Assembly: GCA_028714035.1 (NCBI GenBank)
Contig: JAQTNA010000033.1
Coordinates: 1 to 52,920, forward strand
Length of the DNA: 52,920 nt
Direction: 5' to 3'
Source of the DNA: Rhodocyclaceae bacterium
GTDB lineage: Bacteria; Pseudomonadota; Gammaproteobacteria; Burkholderiales; Rhodocyclaceae
Numbering within the stretch: position 1 is the stretch's first letter; each line of letters opens with the position of its first letter. The notes under the pieces were generated by a model. It saw only the letters and a list, made by a program, of their open reading frames with translations, made no database searches and was not told where the DNA came from. The translations under genes and the position numbers were made by a program. Positions 1 to 9,515 of the stretch are shown here, in pieces.

Positions 1-589
1 CTTCTTCCTCGGACACCACTTCCAGGTCCGACACGGCGGTCATGAGCTTGGGGTCCCAGTTCACCAGGCGCTTGCCCCGGTAGATCAGGCCTTCCTTGTA
101 GAGGCGCACGAAGGTCTCGGTGACGATCTTCGAGAGGCCCGCATCCATGGTGAAGCGTTCCCGGCTCCAGTCGGGGCTGGTGCCCATGCGGCGCATCTGC
201 CGGGTGATGGTGGAGCCGGAGTATTCCTTCCACTCCCAGACCTTTTCCACGAAGGCTTCCCGTCCCAGGTCGTGGCGGGAGACGCCCTGGGCGTCCAGTT
301 GCCGCTCCACGACGATTTGCGTCGCGATGCCCGCGTGGTCCGTGCCCGGCTGCCACAGGGTGTTGTCCCCCTTCATGCGATGGTAGCGGGTGAGGGCGTC
401 CATCAGGGTCTGGTTGAAGCCGTGACCCATGTGCAGGGTGCCGGTGACGTTCGGCGGCGGCAGCAGGATGCAGTAGGCGCCCTTGCCCGGCGTCATGTCC
501 AGGCCGGCCTTGAAGTAGCCCTTGGCTTCCCACTCGGGGTACCAGCGGCGCTCGATTTCGGCGGGTTCGAAGCTCTTGTTCAGTTCCAT
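1..589 (-). CDS. valS: Valyl-tRNA synthetase, N-terminal part (truncated by window edge)
   Basis: Class I aminoacyl-tRNA synthetase that charges tRNA-Val in the cytoplasm. The minus strand reads open from an ATG at 589 to the window edge, about 196 codons of a protein that is usually 900-950 residues. The N-terminus begins [20 protein letters not shown], followed by the class I HIGH-type signature in the form [15 protein letters not shown] and the [13 protein letters not shown] stretch, both typical of ValRS. A TATAAT-like -10 lies about 50 bases upstream of the start. The gene is divergent from htpG. Identification is confident; only the 3' part is missing because the window stops. Confidence 0.96.
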   Translation of the reverse strand, partial: MELNKSFEPAEIERRWYPEWEAKGYFKAGLDMTPGKGAYCILLPPPNVTGTLHMGHGFNQTLMDALTRYHRMKGDNTLWQPGTDHAGIATQIVVERQLDAQGVSRHDLGREAFVEKVWEWKEYSGSTITRQMRRMGTSPDWSRERFTMDAGLSKIVTETFVRLYKEGLIYRGKRLVNWDPKLMTAVSDLEVVSEEE

Positions 590-638
590 GGCGGTGCGTC
601 CGATGTGTCCGTCGCGGGCGGCGGCGGCAAAACCGCGC

Positions 639-644
639 ATTATA
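639..644 (-). promoter_or_regulatory. Putative -10 box of the valS promoter
   Basis: On the minus strand this hexamer reads TATAAT, a perfect consensus -10, 50 bases upstream of the valS ATG. No good -35 hexamer is visible at 16-18 bases upstream, so the promoter assignment rests on the -10 and its position only. Confidence 0.45.
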
Positions 645-701
645 CCGGAGAGGGCGGGAACGCTCCCACTGTGGTTTGGGCTGGAAAAGATCAATGACTA
701 T

Positions 702-850
702 TTGAACCGCAGAGGCGCGGAGGAATGCATGGCCGGCAAGCGGAGAGCGGTTAGCCTCTCCGATCCACGCTTCTGCTTCCTGCTGGCCGTTTATTGACTC
801 ACCGGGGTTTTCTCCGCGTCTCTGCGTCTCTGCGGTGAGCTGCACTTGAA
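702..850. repeat. Paired CCGCAGAG-type intergenic inverted repeat, copy A
   Basis: The left arm (702-722) contains TTGAACCGCAGAGGCGCGGA and the right arm (811-850) contains TCCGCGTCTCTGCG and TCTCTGCGG, ending CTTGAA, so the arms are imperfect inverted complements about 90 bases apart. Similar pairs occur at 6507-6643 and 11170-11293. The element fills most of the 343-base valS-htpG gap, which holds no convincing gene. Its outer right end provides the -35 of the htpG promoter. Confidence 0.7.
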
Positions 851-872
851 TTCCCTACGCCAGACCCCATTA
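845..872 (+). promoter_or_regulatory. Sigma-32-type heat-shock promoter of htpG
   Basis: CTTGAA at 845-850 and CCCCATTA at 865-872 are separated by 14 bases. This matches the established heat-shock sigma-32 consensus (CTTGAA, 13-15 bases, CCCCATnT). It lies 61 bases upstream of the htpG ATG, which is a classical sigma-32 target. The promoter also shows that the reading frame upstream of 933 is leader and not coding. Confidence 0.85.
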
Positions 873-932
873 ACGGCCTGGGCTTTGGCCATCCAACATT
901 CGCACGTTACGAATTCATTCAGGAGATTGAGA

Positions 933-2855
<1,923 letters not shown>

Positions 2856-2863
2856 GCGAGGCT

Positions 2864-2891
2864 CCCTCGCCCCCCGAAAGGGGGGAGAGGG
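2864..2891. terminator. GC-rich hairpin between convergent htpG and kinase genes
   Basis: CCCTC plus a run of six C pairs with six G plus GAGGG around a GAAA tetraloop, with one mismatch, giving an 11-bp stem. It sits between two convergent stop codons and could end transcription from either side, but there is no T-run on either strand, so classical intrinsic termination is not assured. Confidence 0.45.
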
Positions 2892-2909
2892 ATGGGGTGA
2901 GGGGCGTCG

Positions 2910-5900
2910 TCAGGCGTCCCGGCCGTTGCCGGTGAGCCTTTGCACCACGGCCACCAGGATCTCCGGATCCAGGGGTTTGGTCACGTGATCCAGCATGCCG
3001 GCGGCGAGGCATCGTTCCCGGTCTTCGGCCAGGGCGTGGGCGGTCTGGCCCACCACGGGCAGGTCGGGCAACAGTTCCAGGATGCGGCGCGTCGCCTCGA
3101 AGCCGTCCATCTCCGGCATCTGGATGTCCATGAACACCAGGTCAAAGGCATGTCGTCCGCCACGCACGATCGCCTCGACGGCCTCACGCCCGTTTTCCGC
3201 CAGCGCCACCCGGGCGCCTTCGTGAGCCAGCATTTCCGCCAGCACCAGCCGGTTCACTTCCGTGTCCTCGGCCACCAGGATGGACAGTCCGGCCAGGCGG
3301 AGCTTCTGAGTCGTGAGGGGAACGTTCTCGACTTCCGGCGGCAGACCGGACGAGGGCTCCAGCAGGGGCAGGCGCACCTCGAAACGGCTGCCTGATCCCG
3401 GCTTGCTGCTGACCCGGATGCTTCCGCCCATCAGGCCGACCAGTTGTCGGGTGATGGTCAGGCCCAGGCCCGTGCCGCCGAATTTCCGGGTGGTGCTGCC
3501 ATCGGCCTGCTCGAAGGCACTGAATATCCGATCCACTTGATCGTCGCTCATGCCGATGCCGCTGTCCGTGACGGAGAAGCGCATCTGCTTCCCTTCCCGC
3601 TCGGCCCGCAATGCCACTTCCCCCTCCTCGGTGAACTTGACGGCGTTGGACAGGAGGTTGGTGAGTATCTGGGACAGGCGGAGCGGGTCGGTGATGCACA
3701 CGGCGGGTAGGTCGGGTGCCATCTCCACCCGCAGGGCCAGGCCCTTGGCGTTGGCCCGCGTCCTGATCATGTTCACGGCATCCCTCAGCGTAAGGGTCAG
3801 GTCCACCGGCACGGCCTCGATCCGGAGCTTGCCCGCCTCGATTCTCGAGAAGTCCAGGATGTCGTTGATGACGCCCAGGAGCAGCTTTCCGGAGTCCAGG
3901 ATGCGTTCGAACTGGCCTCGGGCCTTGCTTTCGGGTTCCGCATTCCGGAACCCGATCTGGGCGATGCCCAGCACTCCGTTCAGGGGTGTGCGAATCTCGT
4001 GGCTCATGTTGGCCAGGAATTCGCTCTTCACCCGGGCCAGGTGTTCCGCCTCCTTGAGCGCCGTCTCCCGTGCCGCGTCCAGGGCCTTCTGCCGGGAAAT
4101 ATCTACGAAGCTCACCACCGCGCCGACCCGCTCGCCCGCCTTCTGCATGGGTTGCACGGCGGTGGCCACGGGCAGCGGACGGCCGTCGGCCGTCCAGAGC
4201 AGGTCGTCGTTGTTGCTGACGGCGAGGCCGTCCTGTACCGTGGCCAGCATGGGGCAGGCGCTGGCCGGGCAATGGGAGCCGTCGTGCAGGGTGTGGTGGA
4301 AGGTGTCGTGGAAGGACTTGCCGATCAGGTCACCCTGGTCGTAGCCCAGCATGCGTTCACCCGCCGGGTTGGTGAAGGTGATGCGCCCCTCCAGGTCCAT
4401 GCCGAAGAGGCCGTTGGCGCTCGCGTCCAGGATCAGCCGGCTCTGTTCCTCGGCCAGCCTGAGGGCGGCGGTGCGCTCCTCCACCATCTCCTGGAGCCGA
4501 TATCGGTGCCGTTCCAGTTCTTCCTCGTTGCGCTTGCGTTCGGTGATGTCGAAAAAGATACCCACGAAGTAGGCAGTCAGGCCATCATCGTCCATGACCC
4601 GGTTGATGGACAGCATGGCGGCGTACTCCTCGCCGTTCTTGCGCCGGTTCCAGATTTCACCGCTCCAGAATCCGGTCTGGTTCAGGTTGCCCCACATCTC
4701 CCGAAAGAATGCCGGGTCGTGGCGACTCGAGGCGAGCAGGGAAGGTTTCTGCCCCAGCACTTCCTTCAACTCGAAGCCGGTAATGCGTTCGAAGGCGGGA
4801 TTGCAGGACACGATCCGTCCGCCGGCGTCGGTCACCATGATGCCTTCCATCACGTTGCCGAAGACGATGTTGGACAGGTGGGTCTGTACCCGCTCGGCGT
4901 TGAGCCGGGCAATGAGTTCATTGAACGCCCGCCCCAGGCGCATCAGTTCCCTGCTCTGGCGGGGCACGGGGGAGGGGTGGAGGTTGATTTCTCCGCCCAC
5001 GTCCATGCCGGCGATGTTCTCGGACAGGCGCCGCAAGGGTGAGACGAAGAGGTGCATCAGGAACCAGGAGGCACCGCCTGCCACCAGGGTGCCGACGATG
5101 ACGAAGAAAAATATGGTTTTCCGTTCCTGGTGGATGTGGGCGTAGGCCTCTTGCGTAGGGTGGAGCGCGCCCAGGACCCAGCCGGTAGACTCCATCTTGA
5201 CGAAGGTGGCCAGCACCGGGGTGCCCTGACCATCCACGGTCTCCAGCGGACCGCGGAATCCATGCCTGGCCCGTTCCAGGACCGCTTCCGTCAGGATGCC
5301 CTTCTTCAGCAGCATGCCCGGTTCGGGGTGGGACAGCAGGCTGCCGTCCCAGGAGGCGACGAAAAAGTATCCGGTCGAGCCGAGCCGGGCCGCCGGCAGA
5401 TTGCCCAGCAGCGACGGGCGCAGGATATCGGCCGCGCCGGCGATGGCGCCAACGACCCGGCCGTCGGCCGAATGGAACGGCACCACCAGGGGCAGGTCCA
5501 GGCTGTCCGCGGAATCGTCGTGCTCGCAACGGCAGGGTTTGCCGATCAGGGGTTCGTCCAGCTTCATGGCCACCGCCACCCAGCGGTGGAACTCGGGGTG
5601 CTCGGCCAGGGCGGAACTGCCCGTGGAAGAAGCCAGCAAGCGGCCCTGGTGATCATAGACGAACAGGCCGCGATCGAAGAAGGTCTTCTTCAGGCGCCGT
5701 GCCTCCAGCCAGCGGGACGGACCACCCTTGTCGCCGTAATCACCGGGGGTGATGGTTTCCGCCATGGCTCCCAGCGCATCCAGGGAGGCCTGCAACTTGC
5801 CGTCCAGGTCGGTGCCCATGTAGCCCGTGAGCTGGGTCTGATATTCGCCTGCAAGCTGGTAGCCCTGGCGCACGTTGCCGAAGGAAAGCCAACCGAAGGA

Positions 5901-5990
5901 GGCGATGATCGCCAGGAAAGTGAGGGCGATGACGGCCGTCATCCTCCACTGCATGGACGGCGGTTGGGAGGAAGTCGCGCGACGGCCCAC
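2910..5990 (-). CDS. Membrane-bound hybrid sensor histidine kinase (Cache-HAMP-PAS-PAS-HisKA-HATPase-REC)
   Basis: About 1026 residues. A first membrane helix (around residues 13-38) and a second (about 308-330) enclose a roughly 270-residue periplasmic region of the double-Cache type. Then come HAMP, a PAS domain with ITGFELKEVLGQ, a PAC-type segment, a second PAS (ANGLFGMDLEGRITFTNPAG), HisKA with NMSHEIRTPLNG (phospho-His near 664), an HATPase with SGIGMS and GGTGLGL, and a C-terminal receiver with FMDIQMPEMDG (phospho-Asp near 955). The start is uncertain: GTG at 5990 has GAGGAG nine bases upstream and follows the rhodanese stop by 5 bases; ATG at 5954 is the alternative but lacks a ribosome site. 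The ligand is unknown; the operon link to a secreted rhodanese suggests a sulfur or redox signal (inference). Confidence 0.9.
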   Translation of the reverse strand: MGRRATSSQPPSMQWRMTAVIALTFLAIIASFGWLSFGNVRQGYQLAGEYQTQLTGYMGTDLDGKLQASLDALGAMAETITPGDYGDKGGPSRWLEARRLKKTFFDRGLFVYDHQGRLLASSTGSSALAEHPEFHRWVAVAMKLDEPLIGKPCRCEHDDSADSLDLPLVVPFHSADGRVVGAIAGAADILRPSLLGNLPAARLGSTGYFFVASWDGSLLSHPEPGMLLKKGILTEAVLERARHGFRGPLETVDGQGTPVLATFVKMESTGWVLGALHPTQEAYAHIHQERKTIFFFVIVGTLVAGGASWFLMHLFVSPLRRLSENIAGMDVGGEINLHPSPVPRQSRELMRLGRAFNELIARLNAERVQTHLSNIVFGNVMEGIMVTDAGGRIVSCNPAFERITGFELKEVLGQKPSLLASSRHDPAFFREMWGNLNQTGFWSGEIWNRRKNGEEYAAMLSINRVMDDDGLTAYFVGIFFDITERKRNEEELERHRYRLQEMVEERTAALRLAEEQSRLILDASANGLFGMDLEGRITFTNPAGERMLGYDQGDLIGKSFHDTFHHTLHDGSHCPASACPMLATVQDGLAVSNNDDLLWTADGRPLPVATAVQPMQKAGERVGAVVSFVDISRQKALDAARETALKEAEHLARVKSEFLANMSHEIRTPLNGVLGIAQIGFRNAEPESKARGQFERILDSGKLLLGVINDILDFSRIEAGKLRIEAVPVDLTLTLRDAVNMIRTRANAKGLALRVEMAPDLPAVCITDPLRLSQILTNLLSNAVKFTEEGEVALRAEREGKQMRFSVTDSGIGMSDDQVDRIFSAFEQADGSTTRKFGGTGLGLTITRQLVGLMGGSIRVSSKPGSGSRFEVRLPLLEPSSGLPPEVENVPLTTQKLRLAGLSILVAEDTEVNRLVLAEMLAHEGARVALAENGREAVEAIVRGGRHAFDLVFMDIQMPEMDGFEATRRILELLPDLPVVGQTAHALAEDRERCLAAGMLDHVTKPLDPEILVAVVQRLTGNGRDA

Positions 5991-5995
5991 TCCAC

Positions 5996-6481
5996 CTACT
6001 CCTCGATGACGGCCTTGCCTGCCTTCTGCCATTCGGTCACTCCTCCCCGGAACCAATAGACATGCCGGTAGCCGGCATTTTTCGCCACGGTGCCCGCCTT
6101 GTAGGACTTCCAGCAGGCGGTGCCGTTGCAGTAGAACACCAGGGTCTGGCTCGTCGCCGCGAATTTCCCGAGCCTGCGCAGGAAGGCCGGTACATCGTCC
6201 AACCGGGAGTCGAAATTCGGCTCCCGGGCGGAGCGCTCCCGGTAATCCACATGGATGGCCTCCGGCAGGTGTCCGGCCAGGAAATCGTGCAGCGCCCGGG
6301 TATCAATGATCACGGCGCGCTCCCCGGACAGTTTCGCCACCATCGCCGCGTCCACGGTCGGTACACCTTGCAGGGCGAGCGGCGTTTCCGTCTCGGCCAG
6401 GACAAGGCCGGGCAGCGCCAGACTCAGCGCGAGCAACCACCGCAGGAACCAAATAGAAATCGGATTTTTCATGAAGCACAT
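5996..6481 (-). CDS. Secreted rhodanese-like protein
   Basis: 161 residues. An N-terminal signal peptide (WFLRWLLALSLALPGLVLAE) indicates export. A single rhodanese domain follows, with the VIIDTR strand, the FLAGHLPEAIHVDYRERS segment and an active-site loop FYCNGTACWKSYKAG (Cys118, second Cys123). This two-cysteine CNGxxCW loop differs from the usual CxxGxR loop and resembles the CXXCW rhodanese-like family of periplasmic proteins. It is transcribed just ahead of the hybrid kinase (5-base gap or overlap). Sulfur transfer or sensing in the periplasm is likely, the substrate is unknown. An alternative ATG lies at 6472; neither start has a clear ribosome site. Confidence 0.85.
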   Translation of the reverse strand: MCFMKNPISIWFLRWLLALSLALPGLVLAETETPLALQGVPTVDAAMVAKLSGERAVIIDTRALHDFLAGHLPEAIHVDYRERSAREPNFDSRLDDVPAFLRRLGKFAATSQTLVFYCNGTACWKSYKAGTVAKNAGYRHVYWFRGGVTEWQKAGKAVIEE

Positions 6482-6506
6482 GCGTTGTCGTAAGCTCGCA
6501 AATCAT

Positions 6507-6643
6507 TTTGAAACGCCGCAGCGCCAAGACGCGGAGGAAAAACCTTGCCCTTCAATGCTTGGTCACTATTCCCGGTGACCTGGAGCCCGGATGCAATCCA
6601 TGTTTTTTCTCGGCGCCCCTGCGCTTCGGCGCAATAAACGGCT
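6507..6643. repeat. Paired CCGCAG-type intergenic inverted repeat, copy B
   Basis: The left arm (6511-6538) reads AACGCCGCAGCGCCAAGACG and the right arm (6611-6632) reads CGGCGCCCCTGCGCTTCGGC, an imperfect complement. Same architecture as 702-850 and 11170-11293: two arms about 80-100 bases apart filling a gene boundary. It is more diverged than the other two copies. Confidence 0.5.
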
Positions 6644-6662
6644 TCTTTCAGAGTGAATGCCG

Positions 6663-7574
6663 TCAGGACAGCGCTTCAATCGAATACACGCAGTTCATGA
6701 CGTGTTCGCCGCCGGGGGCCACGCTCACCGCGTTTTCCAGGGCGTTGCCGGTTTCCACGCAGACCATGCCCAGGTGACCATCCGGGCCGAAGTCGCCCAT
6801 CTTCTCCGCCTTGGCGCTCCAGGGGTTCCAGACCACCGTGGAGCGGCTGCCCGATTTTCGGATGCGGATGCGGCGGCCCATGCTGGCGTCGTCAATCGTG
6901 CAATCCGCCTCCGTGTCCACATAGACGCGGTCCACCTCGGAGCCGATGACGATGGCGCCGTCCTGGGTCTTGCGTATGCCACCATCCACCTTGTCCAGGA
7001 AGGTGCAGCCGGAAAGGCCATGGATCGGCGCCTGACGCACGTCGCCCACGGCGAAATAGGTGTGGAGCGCCTCGCCCAGGACGAAGGTTTCCGTGCCCAG
7101 ATTGCGGGTCACGAGGCTAAGGCTCAGTTCCCGGTCGACGCTGATGACGCTCTGGACGCTGCCGGCATGGGGCCACAGGGCGCGGGTGGCCTCCGACTGT
7201 TCCAGTTCCAGGGTCAGCTTCACGCGGCCATCGGGGCTGGCTTCGCTGGCGACCACGCTCCAGGGGACGGTGCGGGCAAAACCGTGGCCGGGGAAACCGG
7301 CTTCGGACGCGTGGGGCCCAAACCAGGGCCAGCACACCGGCACGCCGCCGCGGATGGACTTGCTCGGGGCGAACGTGGCGTAGCCGGAGAGCCACAGCAC
7401 CGGTTTTTCCCCGGCCGGGTTCCAGGTCATGACGTGCCCTCCGGAGAGGGAAATCATGGCCTCGCCCTGGGGACTGGTCACCCTGGCCACGGTCAAGCCG
7501 CCCGGCCCCTCCCCGAAGGCCAGCAGGCCGGGAAGCGCGAAGCGCTGGTTCAATTCTGAAATGGATGTTGCCAC
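6663..7574 (-). CDS. D-hexose-6-phosphate mutarotase (aldose 1-epimerase family, YeaD-like)
   Basis: 303 residues. Members of this family interconvert alpha and beta anomers of hexose 6-phosphates in the cytoplasm. Recognisable segments are GGHVMTWNPAGEKPVLWLS, SIRGGVPVCWPWFGPH (sugar-phosphate pocket), GHGFARTVPW with the catalytic-type His, LHTYFAVGDV and the C-terminal NPWSAKAEKMGDFG...MVCVETGNA. The start is GTG at 7574, supported by AAGGAGA at 7583-7589. It is the last gene of a minus-strand group separated from the rhodanese by repeat copy B; no operon partner is obvious. Confidence 0.92.
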   Translation of the reverse strand: MATSISELNQRFALPGLLAFGEGPGGLTVARVTSPQGEAMISLSGGHVMTWNPAGEKPVLWLSGYATFAPSKSIRGGVPVCWPWFGPHASEAGFPGHGFARTVPWSVVASEASPDGRVKLTLELEQSEATRALWPHAGSVQSVISVDRELSLSLVTRNLGTETFVLGEALHTYFAVGDVRQAPIHGLSGCTFLDKVDGGIRKTQDGAIVIGSEVDRVYVDTEADCTIDDASMGRRIRIRKSGSRSTVVWNPWSAKAEKMGDFGPDGHLGMVCVETGNALENAVSVAPGGEHVMNCVYSIEALS

Positions 7575-7843
7575 GGCTGTCTCCTTTATGTTTTTGTGAT
7601 GTGCCCGGCATTATCCCGGAAAGCGCCCATCCCGTTGTCACTAAACGGACGTTTTGCCGATGAACTTTAGCCGGGTGGCGCAGGCGGGCACGGCGGCATG
7701 GCCGATGCCGTCGTTTTGGCGTTTCGCTCTACCATTGTGAAGCCCGGAAACCGGCGATCTCGGGTGCCATAGCCTGAGGAGGTCGTCAGGATTCAGACAG
7801 GAAAGAGCGCCAAATGGGGGCCGGGAAAGATACCCACAAAACC

Positions 7844-7852
7844 TGTGGATAA
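7844..7852 (-). promoter_or_regulatory. Perfect match to the DnaA box (TTATCCACA)
   Basis: The plus strand reads TGTGGATAA, the exact reverse complement of the consensus DnaA box. No second clear box or AT-rich unwinding element is nearby and no dnaA/dnaN/gidA genes are seen, so this is not evidence for an origin. A titration or regulatory site is possible; chance occurrence is also possible. Confidence 0.35.
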
Positions 7853-8203
7853 CTATGTGAGTAGTGCCCCCCGCAAGCGCATTAACTGCCTGTTGGATAG
7901 GGGAAATTGTTGCTTTGTGCAAGAAGTGGGCAATATTGTAACCCATTGAAAATAAGCACCTTTCAGCCCGCTCTGGGGGAGCCCTGTAACAAGACTGCCG
8001 CAGGCCTATCATGATTCTGTAACAGGCCCGGGTTTGTGCACAAGTCGAGTCTCAAGCCAACACTCCGCCCTCATCAATAACTCCTTGGGGCGACGGGGAA
8101 AATCCATCCGGTGCATCAACAACGGAACGGCCCTCGGCGACGGCTTGCATGTCGTATTTAAGAAACCACTTGAAGTTCCCCTACCTCTCTGCTCGGGTTT
8201 ATT

Positions 8204-8228
8204 CCGCCCCGGCAGACCCATGGGGCGG
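8204..8228 (+). other. GC-rich hairpin upstream of the 54-codon ORF
   Basis: CCGCCCC (8204-8210) pairs with GGGGCGG (8222-8228) around an 11-base loop. It ends 12 bases before a strong AAGGAGATAAG ribosome site. No T-run follows, so it is not an intrinsic terminator; it may be a leader structure. Confidence 0.4.
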
Positions 8229-8254
8229 CCAAGATTATTTCAAGGAGATAAGTC

Positions 8255-8419
8255 ATGCTGAAAAGCTTGGCAATGTCCCGGCCTGTTCCGGCGTGGATCA
8301 GTCACGGCCAGGTGGTGGACAAGAACAGCGAGCGACCGCCGGAGAAGGGGGGCTGTTGGCGTTCCGAAGACGCACCTGGCAAGACAGAAACAAAAAAGCC
8401 CGCATCTACGCGGGCTTAG
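8255..8419 (+). CDS. Possible small protein, 54 residues, unknown
   Basis: The frame begins MLKSLAMSRPVPAWISHGQV and ends KKPASTRA. In its favour is a near-ideal ribosome site (AAGGAG at 8242-8247, 7 bases before the ATG). Against it: the last nine codons are provided by the intrinsic terminator of the opposite-strand tRNA-Arg gene, the protein is polar with no domain I recognise, and no plus-strand gene follows. It could be a real small ORF that runs into the terminator, or the remnant of a longer gene cut off at the tRNA locus. Confidence 0.3.
   Translation: MLKSLAMSRPVPAWISHGQVVDKNSERPPEKGGCWRSEDAPGKTETKKPASTRA
8392..8417 (-). terminator. Intrinsic terminator downstream of tRNA-Arg
   Basis: On the minus strand AAGCCCGC and GCGGGCTT form an 8-bp stem with a 6-base loop, followed by TTTT. 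It lies about 45 bases beyond the tRNA 3' end, as expected for a monocistronic tRNA transcript. Confidence 0.85.
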
Positions 8420-8461
8420 TTGAACTTTCCGGACTGCTTCGAACGTTCCTGGAACGTTGGC

Positions 8462-8536
8462 TGGTCCCCTCGACAGGAATCGAACCTGTATCTGGCGCTT
8501 AGGAGGCGCCCGTTCTATCCATTGAACTACGAGGAG
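8462..8536 (-). tRNA. tRNA-Arg (anticodon CCT)
   Basis: The minus strand folds as a full cloverleaf: acceptor CTCCTCG/CGAGGGG, D-stem GTTC/GAAC, anticodon stem GGCGC/GCGCC with loop CTCCTAA (anticodon CCT), T-stem ACAGG/CCTGT with TTCGATT, discriminator A and an encoded CCA. It is monocistronic, with an intrinsic terminator at 8392-8417. Confidence 0.96.
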
Positions 8537-8632
8537 GACAGGATTGCCCGTGCATGCGGGGCGGGCAGCGCGGCGGAATGTACCACAGAGAGGGGCGTTC
8601 CGAAATAGCCGGAGGCCTGCTCTGGATGGCTT

Positions 8633-9463
8633 TCAGGCCTTGGGCGGTACGTAACCCATGGCGCGGGAGATTTCCTCGGCGGTGCGGCGCACCAGGAGGG
8701 CACGGTCGGGATCGAAACGGTCGTTGGGGGTGGACAGGGACAGGCCGGCCACCAGCACGCCGTCGTCGTCCCGAATGCCGGCGGCGATGCAGCGCACGCC
8801 GGGCTCCACTTCCTCCATGTCGAAGGCGTAGCCATGGCGGCGCACCTTGTCCAGTTCCCGCTCCAGGGCGGGCAGGGTGGTGATGGAGGCCGGGGTGGCG
8901 CCGGGCAGGCCGGTGCGGCGGGCGTATTCCCGGACTTTCTGGGGGCCGTCGTCCGCCAGGAAGAGTTTGCCCGTGGCGGTGATATGCAGGGGCGCGCGGG
9001 CGCCGACGATATGCACCACCCTGACCGCGGAGCGGCCGCTGGAGGTGCGTTCCACATAGACGATGGCGTCGTCCTGGCGCACGCCCAGGTTCACGCTCTC
9101 TCCCGTCTCGCCATGCAGACGCAGCATGGCGGGCAGGGCGGTTTCCCGGATGGAGATGCGGGATTTGACGATGTTGCCCAGTTCCAGGAGGCGGATGCCC
9201 AGGCGATAGGTGCCGCCCTCCTCGCGCTCGGTGAAACCGCCGGCGGCCATGGCGGCCAGGATGCGGTGCGCGGTGGACGGATGCAGCCCGGTATCGGCGG
9301 CGAGTTGCTTCAGGCTCACCGGGTCTGGATAGTGGGACAGTACCTCCAGCAGGTTCATCATGCGCTCGATGACCTGGATGGAGCCTTTGGCTTCTGTGGG
9401 GGGGGGCACGGGGGCGATCCTGGATTCTGGGATGCGGAATATATCACATTGTGAAATATTCAT
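8633..9463 (-). CDS. IclR-family transcriptional regulator
   Basis: 276 residues from this start. A winged-helix N-terminal domain (SIQVIERMMNLLEVLSHYPD, LKQLAADTGLHPSTAHRILA) is followed by the IclR effector domain (PAMLRLHGETGESVNLGV, VPTVNG-like ligand segments, EVEPGVRCIAAGIRDDDG). The family binds small organic acids and controls adjacent catabolic genes; no such genes adjoin here, so the target is unknown. The start is unsure: ATG 9463 has a GGGGAG provided by the repeats upstream, but then codons 2-9 coincide with a 23-base palindrome that looks like an operator. GTG at 9409 would place this palindrome in the promoter and give 258 residues, usual for the family. I keep 9463 as the outer limit. 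Confidence 0.88.
   Translation of the reverse strand: MNISQCDIFRIPESRIAPVPPPTEAKGSIQVIERMMNLLEVLSHYPDPVSLKQLAADTGLHPSTAHRILAAMAAGGFTEREEGGTYRLGIRLLELGNIVKSRISIRETALPAMLRLHGETGESVNLGVRQDDAIVYVERTSSGRSAVRVVHIVGARAPLHITATGKLFLADDGPQKVREYARRTGLPGATPASITTLPALERELDKVRRHGYAFDMEEVEPGVRCIAAGIRDDDGVLVAGLSLSTPNDRFDPDRALLVRRTAEEISRAMGYVPPKA
9438..9460. promoter_or_regulatory. 23-base near-perfect palindrome, putative autoregulatory operator
   Basis: The core TCACA-T-TGTGA (9444-9454) extends outwards with five further matching pairs (AATAT/ATATT) and one mismatch. The half-site order (TCACA inward to TGTGA) is opposite to a CRP site. It lies exactly at the beginning of the IclR-type gene, where autoregulation is common in this family. 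Confidence 0.55.
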
Positions 9464-9511
9464 CCGCCGCTCCCCACTCCCCACTCCCCACTCCCCACTC
9501 CCCACTTCCCA
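9464..9511. repeat. Heptameric short tandem repeat (CCCCACT)n
   Basis: Five to six tandem copies of a 7-base unit CCCCACT between the IclR-type gene and the EF-hand-loop gene. The complementary GGGAGTG unit is repeated at 43327-43370, which points to a dispersed heptamer family. Confidence 0.75.
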
Positions 9512-9515
9512 ACCC

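Larger units (their letters stand above)
7575..8254. other. 680-base stretch with no convincing gene
   Basis: Open frames here (for example 7641-8012 on the minus strand) have no ribosome site, recognisable protein or biased codon use. The stretch is less GC-rich than its surroundings. It contains a perfect DnaA-box match (7844-7852), a TTGTGCACAA palindrome near 8034 and a GC-rich hairpin at 8204-8228. Confidence 0.6.

Noticed and set aside
846..932. Upstream extension of htpG by 29 codons
   Set aside because: It would begin inside the sigma-32 promoter; ATG 933 has its own ribosome site.
7641..8012. 123-codon minus-strand frame in the gap after the mutarotase
   Set aside because: No ribosome site, no recognisable fold, and it spans the DnaA-box match and AT-richer DNA with no coding bias.
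7575..8254. Replication origin
   Set aside because: Only one DnaA box, no AT-rich repeats and none of the usual origin-linked genes.
9438..9460. CRP/FNR-type binding site
   Set aside because: The half-sites are in the reverse order (TCACA inward TGTGA, with one base between), not TGTGA-N6-TCACA.
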